Source of the DNA: Thalassobellus citreus
GTDB lineage: Bacteria > Bacteroidota > Bacteroidia > Flavobacteriales > Flavobacteriaceae
DNA length: 64,000 bases
Direction of reading: 5' to 3'
NCBI RefSeq assembly: GCF_044385915.1
Contig: NZ_JBISCC010000120.1
Coordinates: 124,001-188,000, forward strand
Below the pieces are notes generated by a model. It made no database searches and was not told where the DNA came from. It saw nothing but the letters and a program-made list of their open reading frames with translations. Positions 18,110 to 27,145 of this stretch are shown here, one piece after another. Both the position numbers and the translations under genes were made by a program. Each line of letters starts with the position of its first letter. The stretch's first letter is position 1.

Positions 18110-19576
18110 ATGGGAAAAGTAACAGGTTTTAAAGAATTCGAAAGAAAAGATGAAACGTACACGCCTGTACCAGAACGTGTAGAACATTATAATGAATTTA
18201 CAGTACCTTTAAGTGATAAAGATATTACCGAGCAAGGTTCTCGCTGTATGGATTGTGGTATTCCTTTTTGCCATAGTGGTTGTCCACTTGGTAATTTAAT
18301 TCCAGATTTCAATCACATGGTACACCAAGGTGAATGGCAAAAAGCCTCTTGGATATTACACTCTACAAACAACTTTCCTGAGTTTACAGGTCGTTTGTGT
18401 CCTGCTCCTTGTGAGCAAGCTTGTGTATTAGGTATTATTGAAGATCCTATTTCTATTGAAAATATTGAAAAAAATATTGTTGAACGTGCTTTTAAAGAAG
18501 GCTGGATAAAACCACAACCACCTAAGACAAGAACCGGTAAAACAGTTGCAGTTGTAGGTTCTGGACCTGCTGGTTTAGCAACTGCCCAACAATTAAATAG
18601 AGCAGGACATCTAGTAACTGTTTTTGAAAGAGATGATGCTGTTGGAGGGTTATTACGCTACGGAATCCCTAATTTCAAAATGGAAAAAGGTGTTATAGAT
18701 CGTCGTGTAGCTATTTTAGAAGCTGAAGGCATTATATTTAAAACCAATATAAATGTTGGTGTAAACTACGATGTAAAAGAATTAAAAGCCTTTGATGCAG
18801 TTGTTCTTTGTGGTGGTGCAACGGAAAGAAGAAGCTTACCAACTCCTGGTATTGATGCCGATGGAGTGGTGCAAGCTATGGATTTCTTAACACAACAAAC
18901 CAAAGTTGTTTTCGGTCAGAAAATTGAAAACCAAGTTATAGCAACTGATAAAGATGTCATCGTTATTGGTGGAGGAGATACAGGTTCAGATTGTATAGGA
19001 ACGTCTAACCGTCATGGTGCAAAATCGGTAGTTAATTTTGAAATTATGCCGAAACCTCCAGGACATCGTTCTCCAACTACACCATGGCCATATTGGCCAT
19101 TACAGTTAAAAACATCGTCTTCTCATAAAGAAGGTGTCGAACGTAACTGGTTAATAAACACAAAAGAGTTTGTAAAGGACGAAAACGGAAAGCTAATTGC
19201 TTTAAAAACAGTTAATGTTGAATGGGAAATGATTCCTGGCGAACGTCCTAAATTAATAGAAATTGAAGGAACCGAAAAAACATGGCCATGTGATTTAGCA
19301 TTATTGGCACTTGGATTTACAGGACCTGAAAGCACTATTGCCGATCAATTAGGATTAGACAGAGATCCACGTTCTAATTACAAAGCAGACTATGGTAAAT
19401 ATCAAACAAATATCCCTAATATATTTACTGCAGGCGATATGCGTCGTGGACAATCTTTAATTGTATGGGCTATTTCTGAAGGAAGAGAAGCTGCACGTCA
19501 AGTAGATATTTACTTAATGGGTAAATCTGATTTACCATCAAAAGATGTTACTGGTGATTTAGTAGGTGTACATTAA
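18110..19576 (+). CDS. gltD: Glutamate synthase, small subunit (NADPH/NADH-dependent)
   Basis: GltD passes electrons from NAD(P)H through FAD and iron-sulfur clusters to GltB. The 488-residue protein has the cluster-binding cysteines in CMDCGIPFCHSGCPLGN (about residues 44-60) and CPAPCEQACVLG (about 96-107). The FAD fold follows at VAVVGSGPAGLATAQ (about 145-159) and the NAD(P)H fold at VIVIGGGDTGSDCIG (about 283-297). Near the C-terminus, NIFTAGDMRRGQSLIVWAI contacts FAD in the family. It is co-transcribed with gltB and closed by a very strong palindromic terminator. Confidence 0.97.
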   Translation: MGKVTGFKEFERKDETYTPVPERVEHYNEFTVPLSDKDITEQGSRCMDCGIPFCHSGCPLGNLIPDFNHMVHQGEWQKASWILHSTNNFPEFTGRLCPAPCEQACVLGIIEDPISIENIEKNIVERAFKEGWIKPQPPKTRTGKTVAVVGSGPAGLATAQQLNRAGHLVTVFERDDAVGGLLRYGIPNFKMEKGVIDRRVAILEAEGIIFKTNINVGVNYDVKELKAFDAVVLCGGATERRSLPTPGIDADGVVQAMDFLTQQTKVVFGQKIENQVIATDKDVIVIGGGDTGSDCIGTSNRHGAKSVVNFEIMPKPPGHRSPTTPWPYWPLQLKTSSSHKEGVERNWLINTKEFVKDENGKLIALKTVNVEWEMIPGERPKLIEIEGTEKTWPCDLALLALGFTGPESTIADQLGLDRDPRSNYKADYGKYQTNIPNIFTAGDMRRGQSLIVWAISEGREAARQVDIYLMGKSDLPSKDVTGDLVGVH

Positions 19577-19591
19577 ATAATTAATAGAATA

Positions 19592-19645
19592 TAAATAACA
19601 AATAAAAAGCCTCAACATATGTTGAGGCTTTTTATTTGTTATTTA
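19592..19645. terminator. Perfect 54-base palindrome acting as terminator after gltD
   Basis: The two 27-base halves are exact reverse complements with no spacer, centred between 19618 and 19619; the core is AAAAAGCCTCAAC and its complement. RNA would fold into a very long stem with a minimal loop and an internal U tract. It ends gltBD and may work in both directions. Confidence 0.85.
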
Positions 19646-19740
19646 ACTCGTACCTATAGTTATTAGTCGAAATATATTTGAAACTAGGATGTAGTAATTA
19701 TTTTTATTAATTACTACAATTCTTTTAAATCAAATTTGTT

Positions 19741-22311
19741 ATGCTTAAAATTAATTATTCTATATTTCTTTTTGTTTTCTTTTCAGCTAATATTCTTTCC
19801 TCCCAGAATAAAACAGGAAATATTGTAGAATATTTTGGAAAAGAAAAAGTGAATGATATTAAAGAAGGCAAACTTTTACATGTCTTCAAATCTGCATTTA
19901 TTTTAGAGACTAAAAAGCTTGGTTTTGAGTCATCATCATTTCCAAAAGACCAAATTTTTGATAAGTTTTTAAAAGACCCTAAATACAAAGTTAAAAATAA
20001 TGATGTTTTTGATATTGATTATTTGGGCAACGAAATGATATGGAAATCAATAAAAACAGATTCAACAAATAGTTTTACTGGTAAAAATTTAAGGTCTAGT
20101 TATATTTATTTTTCATATAATTCGAAAGAGACAAAAACAGTACTATTTGAAGCATCAGGTCATTCCTTAGTTTTAATTAATGGACTACCCCATGAAGGAG
20201 ACCATTACGATTTTGGTTGGAATTTAATTCCATTAACATTAAAGAAAGGCATCAATACGTTTCTTTTAAAAGTTGGACGATTTCCTAGAATTCGTGCAAG
20301 ACTTATAGAACCGAAAACTAAAGTACAATTCACTACTAGAGATTTAACTCTCCCAGACATATTAATAGAAGAAAACAAAACATTTAAAGGTGCCATACGT
20401 GTTGTAAATGCAAGTGATAATTGGATAAAAAACCATACTATTACATCTAAATTTAATGGAATTACATTAACTTCTAATATTCCTAGTATATCTCCTATGA
20501 GTGTTAGAAAAGTTACTTTTGAAATAGCTGCTGTATCAAAACATACCAAAATCGGTGAAAGTCAATTAAATCTACAGTTAAATAATGAGAAAAAAGAAAC
20601 AATAGATTTTCAAGATATTACCTTACAAATTAAATCAAACCATAAACATCATAAACGCACTTTTACAAGTAATATAGATGGCAGTTTACAATATTATAGT
20701 GTGGCCCCTTCAAGTAATTATGGCTTAAAAAATGGTGCGCTGTTCTTATCAGTTCATGGTGCATCAGTAGAAGCTGTTAATCAAGCTAATGCTTATAAAC
20801 AAAAAGATTGGGGCAACATAATAGCGCCTACCAATAGACGACCATTTGGTTTTGCCTGGGAAGATTGGGGTAGATTAGATGCTCTAGAAGTTTTATCAAA
20901 TGCAAAAAAAATATACAATCCAGACCCTAAACATATATACTTAACAGGGCATTCTATGGGAGGCCATGGCACTTGGTATTTAGGAGCAACCTATCCAGAT
21001 AAATTTGCCGCTATTGCACCTTGTGCAGGATATCCTGATCTACTTTTATATAGAGGCAGCTTTTTAAAACAAGTATTAAAAATGCCAAATGAAAATCTTT
21101 TTAAATTAGGCATGACTCCAAAAACCATAGAACGTTTAAAAATAAAACATATAGACTCTCCCGTTGAAACTATAATTAAAAGAGCAGGTACACCAAGCAG
21201 AACTCTGAAACTAATTCGGAATTATTTACATTATGGCGTTTATATCTTACATGGGGAAAAAGATAATGTTGTGCCTACATATATAGCTCAAGATATGAGA
21301 AAACGTTTAGGCGAATTTCATAACGATTTTAATTATTATGAGTATCCTGATGGCAAACACTGGTATGGAAATCACAGCTTAGATTGGGATCCCATTTTTG
21401 ATTATTTCAAATGGCATAGTATAAAAAACGATGAGGATATAAAGACTTTAGAATTCTATACAGGATCGCCTGGTGTATCTTCTAAATCACATTTTATAAC
21501 TATACATCAGCAAGAAATTCCTTTTAAAATAAGTTCTTTTAATTTTAAAAAAGAAAAATCCTATGCCTTAAAAACAGATAATACAAATTTAATTGAAATC
21601 GATTTTTCAAAAATAAAGGATACCATTAACTCCATTGATATTGATGGAGCAAATTTTAAAGTGTCGAATGATACTAAAGTGTTTTTTAAGAAAACAGATA
21701 ATATTTGGGCTTTGTCTAACTCTCCTTCTTTACAAGAAAAAGGCCCTCATAGAAATGGTGGTTTTAAAGATGCCTTTAGAAATAATGTTGTGTTTATTTA
21801 TGCTACAAAAGGGTCTGAAAATGAAAACGAATGGTATTATAATCGAGCTAAATTTGATGCTGAAACTTTTTGGTATAGAGCAAATGGTTCTGTTGAGATT
21901 GTAAAAGATGTTGATTTTTCAACACAAAAATACGCCAATCGAAATGTGATTATATATGGAAATAAAAGTAATAATGTGGCTTGGAAAAAATTATTAAAAG
22001 ATAGTCCTATTCAAGTTAAAAATAATGAAATAGATTTTAATGGAAAAATACTAGAAGGGAAACAATGGGGAATGTATTTTATTGTACCCGATAAAAACAG
22101 TGACTATGCTAGTATTGGAGTTGTTACAGCCACAGGAGAAAAGGGAATGAAAGCAGCTTATATGAATCATTATTTAGTTAATGGCACTACATTCCCTGAT
22201 TTACTACTGTTTGACAATGAGGTTTTAATAAACGGAATGACAGCTGTGAAATGTGCTGGTTTTTTTGGGAATGATTGGTCTGTTGAAAATGGTGATTTTG
22301 AATGGAAATAA
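19741..22311 (+). CDS. Secreted alpha/beta hydrolase (prolyl oligopeptidase/esterase type)
   Basis: An 856-residue protein with an N-terminal hydrophobic signal (INYSIFLFVFFSANILSSQ), so exported. The middle has an alpha/beta-hydrolase domain: GHSMGG with nucleophile S405, then HGEKDNVVP with D508, and GKHWYG with H540, a complete Ser-Asp-His triad in order. The N-terminal 300 residues look like beta-sandwich modules (VLINGLPHEGDHYDFGWNLIPLTLKKGINTFLLK is jelly-roll-like in character), and about 280 residues follow the triad. The substrate is not clear: peptidase, carbohydrate esterase and polyester-depolymerase-like proteins all share this layout. It is flanked by terminators, so monocistronic. 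Confidence 0.8.
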   Translation: MLKINYSIFLFVFFSANILSSQNKTGNIVEYFGKEKVNDIKEGKLLHVFKSAFILETKKLGFESSSFPKDQIFDKFLKDPKYKVKNNDVFDIDYLGNEMIWKSIKTDSTNSFTGKNLRSSYIYFSYNSKETKTVLFEASGHSLVLINGLPHEGDHYDFGWNLIPLTLKKGINTFLLKVGRFPRIRARLIEPKTKVQFTTRDLTLPDILIEENKTFKGAIRVVNASDNWIKNHTITSKFNGITLTSNIPSISPMSVRKVTFEIAAVSKHTKIGESQLNLQLNNEKKETIDFQDITLQIKSNHKHHKRTFTSNIDGSLQYYSVAPSSNYGLKNGALFLSVHGASVEAVNQANAYKQKDWGNIIAPTNRRPFGFAWEDWGRLDALEVLSNAKKIYNPDPKHIYLTGHSMGGHGTWYLGATYPDKFAAIAPCAGYPDLLLYRGSFLKQVLKMPNENLFKLGMTPKTIERLKIKHIDSPVETIIKRAGTPSRTLKLIRNYLHYGVYILHGEKDNVVPTYIAQDMRKRLGEFHNDFNYYEYPDGKHWYGNHSLDWDPIFDYFKWHSIKNDEDIKTLEFYTGSPGVSSKSHFITIHQQEIPFKISSFNFKKEKSYALKTDNTNLIEIDFSKIKDTINSIDIDGANFKVSNDTKVFFKKTDNIWALSNSPSLQEKGPHRNGGFKDAFRNNVVFIYATKGSENENEWYYNRAKFDAETFWYRANGSVEIVKDVDFSTQKYANRNVIIYGNKSNNVAWKKLLKDSPIQVKNNEIDFNGKILEGKQWGMYFIVPDKNSDYASIGVVTATGEKGMKAAYMNHYLVNGTTFPDLLLFDNEVLINGMTAVKCAGFFGNDWSVENGDFEWK

Positions 22312-22335
22312 CCTAAATAGTTTCTTAGTATTTAT

Positions 22336-22369
22336 AAAAAAAGCGAACTTTTCAGTTCGCTTTTTTTTA
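22336..22369. terminator. Bidirectional terminator between the hydrolase and fbp
   Basis: AGCGAACT (22342-22349) and AGTTCGCT (22354-22361) form a perfect stem with a 4-base loop, flanked by A and T runs, between convergent genes. Confidence 0.9.
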
Positions 22370-22385
22370 TATCAATGTTTATTAT

Positions 22386-23393
22386 CTACTTAGCATTTCG
22401 CATAAACTCTTCTGCTTTTTCTACCATATTTTTACTTCCGCAAATAAAAGGAACACGTTCATGTAGTTCTGTTGGAACAACATCTAAAGTCCTAGTAAAT
22501 CCATCACTAGACTTTCCGTTAGCTTGTTCTGCTAAAAATGCCATAGGATTACATTCGTAAAGTAAACGTAATTTTCCTTTAGAATTTTTTGAACTTTGTG
22601 GATATAAATAAATCCCACCTTTAATCATATTTCTATGAAAATCGGACACTAAAGAACCAATGTACCTAGATGTATAAGGTCTGTCTCCTTCTTCTTGTTG
22701 ACAATATTTAATATAATCTTTAACTCCTTGTGGAAAATGAATATAATTACCCTCATTAACAGAATAAATAGTACCATCTTCAGGAAAACTCATATCTGGG
22801 TGCGATAAATAAAATGATCCTATTGCTGGATTTAAAGTAAAACCATTCACGCCATCACCTGTAGTATAAACCAACATAGTAGACGTACCATAAACCACAT
22901 AACCGGCAGCAACTTGCTCACTTCCTTTTTGTAAAAAATCTTCAAGTTGAACTGGAGTACCTACTGGAGTTACTCTTCTATAAATAGAAAAAATAGTTCC
23001 TACAGATACATTTACATCAATATTTGATGAACCATCTAACGGATCTATTAAAACAACATATTTATTTTGATGATTTTCATCTTGACTATTAATAGTTATA
23101 AAATCATCTTCTTCTTCACTTGCAATTCCACAAACAATATTTCTCTTAGTTAGCGTTTGTATAAACTTATCATTTGCATAAACATCTAACTTTTGTTGGT
23201 CCTCACCCTGTATATTAGTATCGCCGGCAGCACCAATTATATCAACCAAACCCGCTTTGTTAACTTCATGGTTTACAATCTTAGCCGCTAACCTAATAGA
23301 ATTAAGTAAACTAGATAACTCACCCGAAGAGTATTTAAAAGATGATTGGTTTTCAATAATAAATTCCCCTAATGTTTGCTTTTTATGAGACAT
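22386..23393 (-). CDS. fbp: Fructose-1,6-bisphosphatase, class I
   Basis: The enzyme removes the 1-phosphate of fructose-1,6-bisphosphate, the committed step of gluconeogenesis. The 335-residue length fits class I. The metal-binding signature is in VLIDPLDGSSNID, preceded by the acidic loop GIASEEEDDF. The substrate and catalytic region is GGIYLYPQSS and LRLLYECNPMAFLAEQANG, near the C-terminus. It ends with CGSKNMVEKAEEFM, again typical. It is monocistronic with its own divergent promoter facing the GNAT gene. Confidence 0.95.
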   Translation of the reverse strand: MSHKKQTLGEFIIENQSSFKYSSGELSSLLNSIRLAAKIVNHEVNKAGLVDIIGAAGDTNIQGEDQQKLDVYANDKFIQTLTKRNIVCGIASEEEDDFITINSQDENHQNKYVVLIDPLDGSSNIDVNVSVGTIFSIYRRVTPVGTPVQLEDFLQKGSEQVAAGYVVYGTSTMLVYTTGDGVNGFTLNPAIGSFYLSHPDMSFPEDGTIYSVNEGNYIHFPQGVKDYIKYCQQEEGDRPYTSRYIGSLVSDFHRNMIKGGIYLYPQSSKNSKGKLRLLYECNPMAFLAEQANGKSSDGFTRTLDVVPTELHERVPFICGSKNMVEKAEEFMRNAK

Positions 23394-23488
23394 AAAGATG
23401 TTATTTTAGTTTGTACAAATATCTATAAAATTTAACGAACTACATCGTTTTCGAACGAGATTAATCTTAACAAATCACAAGTTTAAAG

Positions 23489-23496
23489 TATCTTTG
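23489..23496 (+). promoter_or_regulatory. -7 promoter element of the GNAT-aspartokinase operon
   Basis: TATCTTTG matches TAnnTTTG exactly, 20 bases before the GNAT start codon, implying a leader of only about 10-15 bases. Confidence 0.5.
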
Positions 23497-23515
23497 AAAA
23501 ACATTATTATTCATT

Positions 23516-23995
23516 ATGGATTTTACAATAAGAAAAGCGAAAAAAAAGGATATGTTACATGTCCATCAACTTATTAAAGAACTAGCTGAATTTGAAAAAG
23601 AGCCTGAAGCTGTTAAAATAACAGTAGAAGATTTAGAAAAAGATGGTTTTGGTGAACATCCGGCATTCTTTTGTTTTGTTGCAGAAGCAAACTCAAAAAT
23701 AGAAGGCATTGCTTTAGGATACAACCGATATTCCACCTGGAAAGGAAAAGCCATACACCTAGAAGATTTGATAGTTAGAGAAAAAATGAGAGGTTCTGGG
23801 CTAGGTTCTGCACTCTTTGATGAAATTATAAAACACGGTCATAATGAAAATGCAAAACGTATTGTTTGGGATGTATTAGATTGGAATGAACCTGCTATAA
23901 CATTTTATAAAAAAAAGGGAGCCAATATTATGGAAGACTGGCGCGTTGTACATTTAAACGAAAAAGGTATTAAAGATTATATATCAAAATTATAA
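23516..23995 (+). CDS. GNAT-family N-acetyltransferase
   Basis: A 159-residue single-domain GNAT. The N-terminus (FTIRKAKKKDMLHVHQLIKELAEFE) and the middle KGKAIHLEDLIVREKMRGSGLGSALF (about residues 79-104), with the acetyl-CoA pyrophosphate loop R-x2-G-x-G, are diagnostic. The C-terminal WNEPAITFYKKKGA is the usual last helix and strand. The overall pattern (E-F-E-K near residue 30, LEDLIV) is that of diamine/spermidine acetyltransferase-like members, so a polyamine or lysine-like amine is a reasonable guess for the acceptor. The stop is one base from the aspartate kinase start, so they are translationally linked. Confidence 0.85.
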   Translation: MDFTIRKAKKKDMLHVHQLIKELAEFEKEPEAVKITVEDLEKDGFGEHPAFFCFVAEANSKIEGIALGYNRYSTWKGKAIHLEDLIVREKMRGSGLGSALFDEIIKHGHNENAKRIVWDVLDWNEPAITFYKKKGANIMEDWRVVHLNEKGIKDYISKL

Positions 23996-23996
23996 T

Positions 23997-25247
23997 ATGC
24001 AAGTTTTTAAATTTGGTGGTGCATCTGTAAAAGATGCGAATGGTGTTAAAAATTTAGCATCTGTTTTACAAAAAGTAGGTTTTAAAAACACTCTTATTGT
24101 GGTTTCTGCTATGGGAAAAACTACAAATAGCATGGAAGTTGTTATTAAAAATTATTTTGAAAATAAAGCTGAATTACAAAACTCAATTGAAGATGTAAAA
24201 AAGTATCATAATGATATTCTTTTAGAATTATTTGAAAATAAAAACCACCCCGTTTTTAAAAAAACAACTACTTTTTTTGATGAATTACAAAGTATTTTAA
24301 ACGTTAATAAATCACCTGATTATAATTTTCTTTATGATCAAGTTATAGGCTTTGGCGAATTAATTTCTACTACTATTATAAGTGAGTATTTAAATTTTAT
24401 TGGCTTAAAAAATAATTGGATAGATGCTAGAGACTATATTAAAACCGATAATTATTACAGACATGCTAATATAGATTGGGAAGAAACACAGCAGTTAATA
24501 TCTTCAAACTTTAATAATTCTATTTTAAATATTACACAAGGCTTTTTAGGAAGTGATGCCAATAATTTCACAACAACATTAGGTCGAGAAGGTAGCGATT
24601 ATACTGCTGCTATTTTTGCTTATTGTTTAAATGCTGAAAGTGTTACCATTTGGAAAGATGTTCCTGGTGTTTTAAATGCTGATCCTCGTTATTTTGAAAA
24701 TGCTCAGTTATTAAACAAAATATCTTACCGAGAAGCTATAGAATTAGCCTTTTATGGCGCTTCTGTTATTCACCCAAAAACATTACAACCTCTACAAGGA
24801 AAAGAAATACCTCTATTAGTTAAATCGTTTTTAAACCCAGAAGCTACAGGTACTACAATTGGAAAAGATGTTACTTTAGAACCCATGATTCCTTGCTTCA
24901 TTGTAAAGAAAAACCAAGTACTTATTTCTCTTTCATCTTTAGATTTTTCATACATTGTTGAAGAAAATATTAGTGACATTTTTAACCTGTTACATTTATA
25001 TAAAATGAAAGTCGATGTTATTCAAAACTCCGCAATAAGTTTTTCAGTATGTGTTGATAATATTTACAATAATCTTGAAAAATTATTGCATCACTTAAAA
25101 GCAAAATTTAAAGTAACTTGCCATGAAAATGTGTCTCTTTATACAATTAGGCATTATAATGAAAATGCTATTACTCAAATTGAGGCCGATAAAACTGTGT
25201 TATTAAAACAATTAACGCAAGAAACAATTCAAGTAGTAACTAAATAA
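23997..25247 (+). CDS. Aspartate kinase
   Basis: Phosphorylates L-aspartate at the start of lysine, threonine and methionine synthesis. The 416-residue protein opens with the kinase motif FKFGGASV (residues 4-11), has TTLGREGSDYTAA (about 198-210) and WKDVPGVLNADPR (about 219-231), all characteristic of aspartokinases, then IHPKTLQPL and a C-terminal region of about 130 residues fitting degenerate ACT domains. It is monofunctional, not fused to homoserine dehydrogenase. The regulatory part is divergent, so the feedback effector cannot be told. It lies between a GNAT gene and an OlsF-like gene in a likely operon. Confidence 0.9.
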   Translation: MQVFKFGGASVKDANGVKNLASVLQKVGFKNTLIVVSAMGKTTNSMEVVIKNYFENKAELQNSIEDVKKYHNDILLELFENKNHPVFKKTTTFFDELQSILNVNKSPDYNFLYDQVIGFGELISTTIISEYLNFIGLKNNWIDARDYIKTDNYYRHANIDWEETQQLISSNFNNSILNITQGFLGSDANNFTTTLGREGSDYTAAIFAYCLNAESVTIWKDVPGVLNADPRYFENAQLLNKISYREAIELAFYGASVIHPKTLQPLQGKEIPLLVKSFLNPEATGTTIGKDVTLEPMIPCFIVKKNQVLISLSSLDFSYIVEENISDIFNLLHLYKMKVDVIQNSAISFSVCVDNIYNNLEKLLHHLKAKFKVTCHENVSLYTIRHYNENAITQIEADKTVLLKQLTQETIQVVTK

Positions 25248-25269
25248 ACTATTTAGTACATTTACACTC

Positions 25270-27099
25270 ATGAGTAAACCACAAAATACAGGGTTAGTTA
25301 CTGCCAAAGAAGTAGCAAAAGCTATAAATATAGATAAGTACAGATTCATTGGAACGTTTATAGGTTGGTTACTTATGAAAACGCTGAAAATATCTACATT
25401 AAATAAATTTTACAACAGAAATAAACACCTAAAAGACGTTGTATTTTTAGATAGTATTTTAGGAGAGTTTCAAATTAAATTTGAAATTCCAGAAGAAGAC
25501 TTAAAGCGTTTACCTAAAGACGGAGCTTATATAACCGTATCTAATCATCCTCTGGGAGGCATTGATGGTATCCTGCTTTTAAAACTGATGTTAGAACAGC
25601 GAAAAGACTTTAAAATAATTGCTAATTTTTTATTGCATAGAGTAGCTCCATTAAAACCTTACATCATGCCAGTAAATCCTTTTGAGGATAGAAAAGATGT
25701 AAAATCGAGTATTGCCGGTTTTAAAAATTCTATTTTACATTTAAGAGAAGGTCACCCTTTAGGAATTTTTCCTGCTGGCGAAGTATCAACATATCGTGAT
25801 GGTAAACTTGTAATTGATAAACCGTGGGAGCCAGCGGCGTTAAAACTTATTAAAAAAGCTGAAGTTCCTGTAGTTCCTATTTATTTTCATGCTAAAAACA
25901 GTAAATTATTTTACAAGCTTTCAAAAATTAGCGATACGTTTAGAACAGCCAAATTACCATCGGAAGTTTTAACTCAAAAACGTCGTGTTATAAAAGTTAG
26001 AATTGGAAAACCTATATCCGTTAAGGACCAAAAAGAGCATACATCTATTGAAAATTTTTCAGAGTTTTTAAGAAGAAAAACATATATGCTTGCTAATGCC
26101 TTTGAAGAAAAATCTAAGATATTAGATAGTATATCTTCAACATTAAAAACACCTAAGCTTCCTAAAAACATTGTAACACCTGTAGATGGTTCTTTAGTAA
26201 CAAAAGAGGTTGAAGATCTTTATAAAGGTGATTTTAGACTTTTACAAAGTAAAAATTACGAAGTGTTTTTAGCTCCAGCAGAAAAAATCCCTAACATTCT
26301 TAGAGAGATTGGTCGTTTACGTGAAATCACTTTTAGAGAAATAGGAGAAGGCACCAATGAAGCTATAGATTTAGATACTTTTGATTCTTATTATCATCAT
26401 ATGTTTTTGTGGGATAATGAAAAGAAAGTTCTAGCAGGAGCGTATAGAATGGGCTTAGGCTCGAAAATATTTGAACGCTATGGTATAGATGGTTTTTATT
26501 TACAAGACCTGTTTAGGTTTGAGCCAGAACTTTATAAAATGATGAGCCAGTCTATAGAAATGGGACGCGCTTTTATTATTAAAGAATACCAACAAAAACC
26601 CATGCCTTTATTTTTACTCTGGAAAGGTATTGTGCATACCACATTGCGTTTTCCTGAACATAAATTTTTAATAGGCGGTGTTAGTATAAGTAATCAGTTT
26701 TCAAATTTCTCTAAATCATTGATGATAGAGTTTATGAAATCACATTACTACGATCCTTATATTGCGCAATACGTACATCCTAAAAAAGAGTTTAAAGTAA
26801 AACTTAAAGATGCCGATAAAGATTTTGTTTTTGATGAAACTGAAGCTGATTTAAACAAGTTCGATAAGTTTATTGATGAAATTGAACCAGGAGCATTACG
26901 CTTGCCTGTACTGCTTAAAAAATACATTAAACAAAATGCTCGCTTAGTAGCATTTAATGTAGACCCATTATTTAACAACTCTGTTGACGGCCTTATGTAT
27001 ATTAAAATTGCAGACTTACCTGAAAGCACTGTAAAACCAGTAATGGAAGAATTTCAAGCAGAATTAGAACGTAAATTTATGGGCAATAATGGAGATTAA
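25270..27099 (+). CDS. olsF: OlsF-like bifunctional acyltransferase (ornithine/glycine aminolipid synthesis)
   Basis: A 609-residue fusion of two acyltransferases. The N-terminal half is PlsC-like, with NHPLGGID carrying H93 and D99 and FPAGE with E171. The C-terminal half (from about residue 325) resembles the N-acyltransferase OlsB/hemolysin family: REITFREIGEGTNEAID, then LAGAYRMGLG and GRAFI. This order is that of OlsF, described in Serratia and Flavobacterium, in which the C-terminal domain N-acylates ornithine and the N-terminal domain O-acylates the lyso-lipid. Bacteroidota use the same families for glycine lipids, so the head group is uncertain. It starts 22 bases after aspartate kinase. 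The product is a phosphorus-free membrane lipid. Confidence 0.8.
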   Translation: MSKPQNTGLVTAKEVAKAINIDKYRFIGTFIGWLLMKTLKISTLNKFYNRNKHLKDVVFLDSILGEFQIKFEIPEEDLKRLPKDGAYITVSNHPLGGIDGILLLKLMLEQRKDFKIIANFLLHRVAPLKPYIMPVNPFEDRKDVKSSIAGFKNSILHLREGHPLGIFPAGEVSTYRDGKLVIDKPWEPAALKLIKKAEVPVVPIYFHAKNSKLFYKLSKISDTFRTAKLPSEVLTQKRRVIKVRIGKPISVKDQKEHTSIENFSEFLRRKTYMLANAFEEKSKILDSISSTLKTPKLPKNIVTPVDGSLVTKEVEDLYKGDFRLLQSKNYEVFLAPAEKIPNILREIGRLREITFREIGEGTNEAIDLDTFDSYYHHMFLWDNEKKVLAGAYRMGLGSKIFERYGIDGFYLQDLFRFEPELYKMMSQSIEMGRAFIIKEYQQKPMPLFLLWKGIVHTTLRFPEHKFLIGGVSISNQFSNFSKSLMIEFMKSHYYDPYIAQYVHPKKEFKVKLKDADKDFVFDETEADLNKFDKFIDEIEPGALRLPVLLKKYIKQNARLVAFNVDPLFNNSVDGLMYIKIADLPESTVKPVMEEFQAELERKFMGNNGD

Positions 27100-27131
27100 A
27101 ACAGAAACTCTAAAAAAGCTTCTGTTTTAAT
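27095..27131. terminator. Bidirectional terminator between olsF and the arsenate reductase gene
   Basis: ATTAAAACAGAA and TTCTGTTTTAAT form a 12-bp stem around a 13-base loop between the two convergent genes; it overlaps the olsF stop. Confidence 0.75.
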
Positions 27132-27145
27132 TTTCAATTATATAG

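Noticed and set aside
19720..19740. CAAATTTG just before the secreted hydrolase start as a promoter
   Set aside because: It would place the transcript start on the ATG itself and deviates from TAnnTTTG; left out as too weak.
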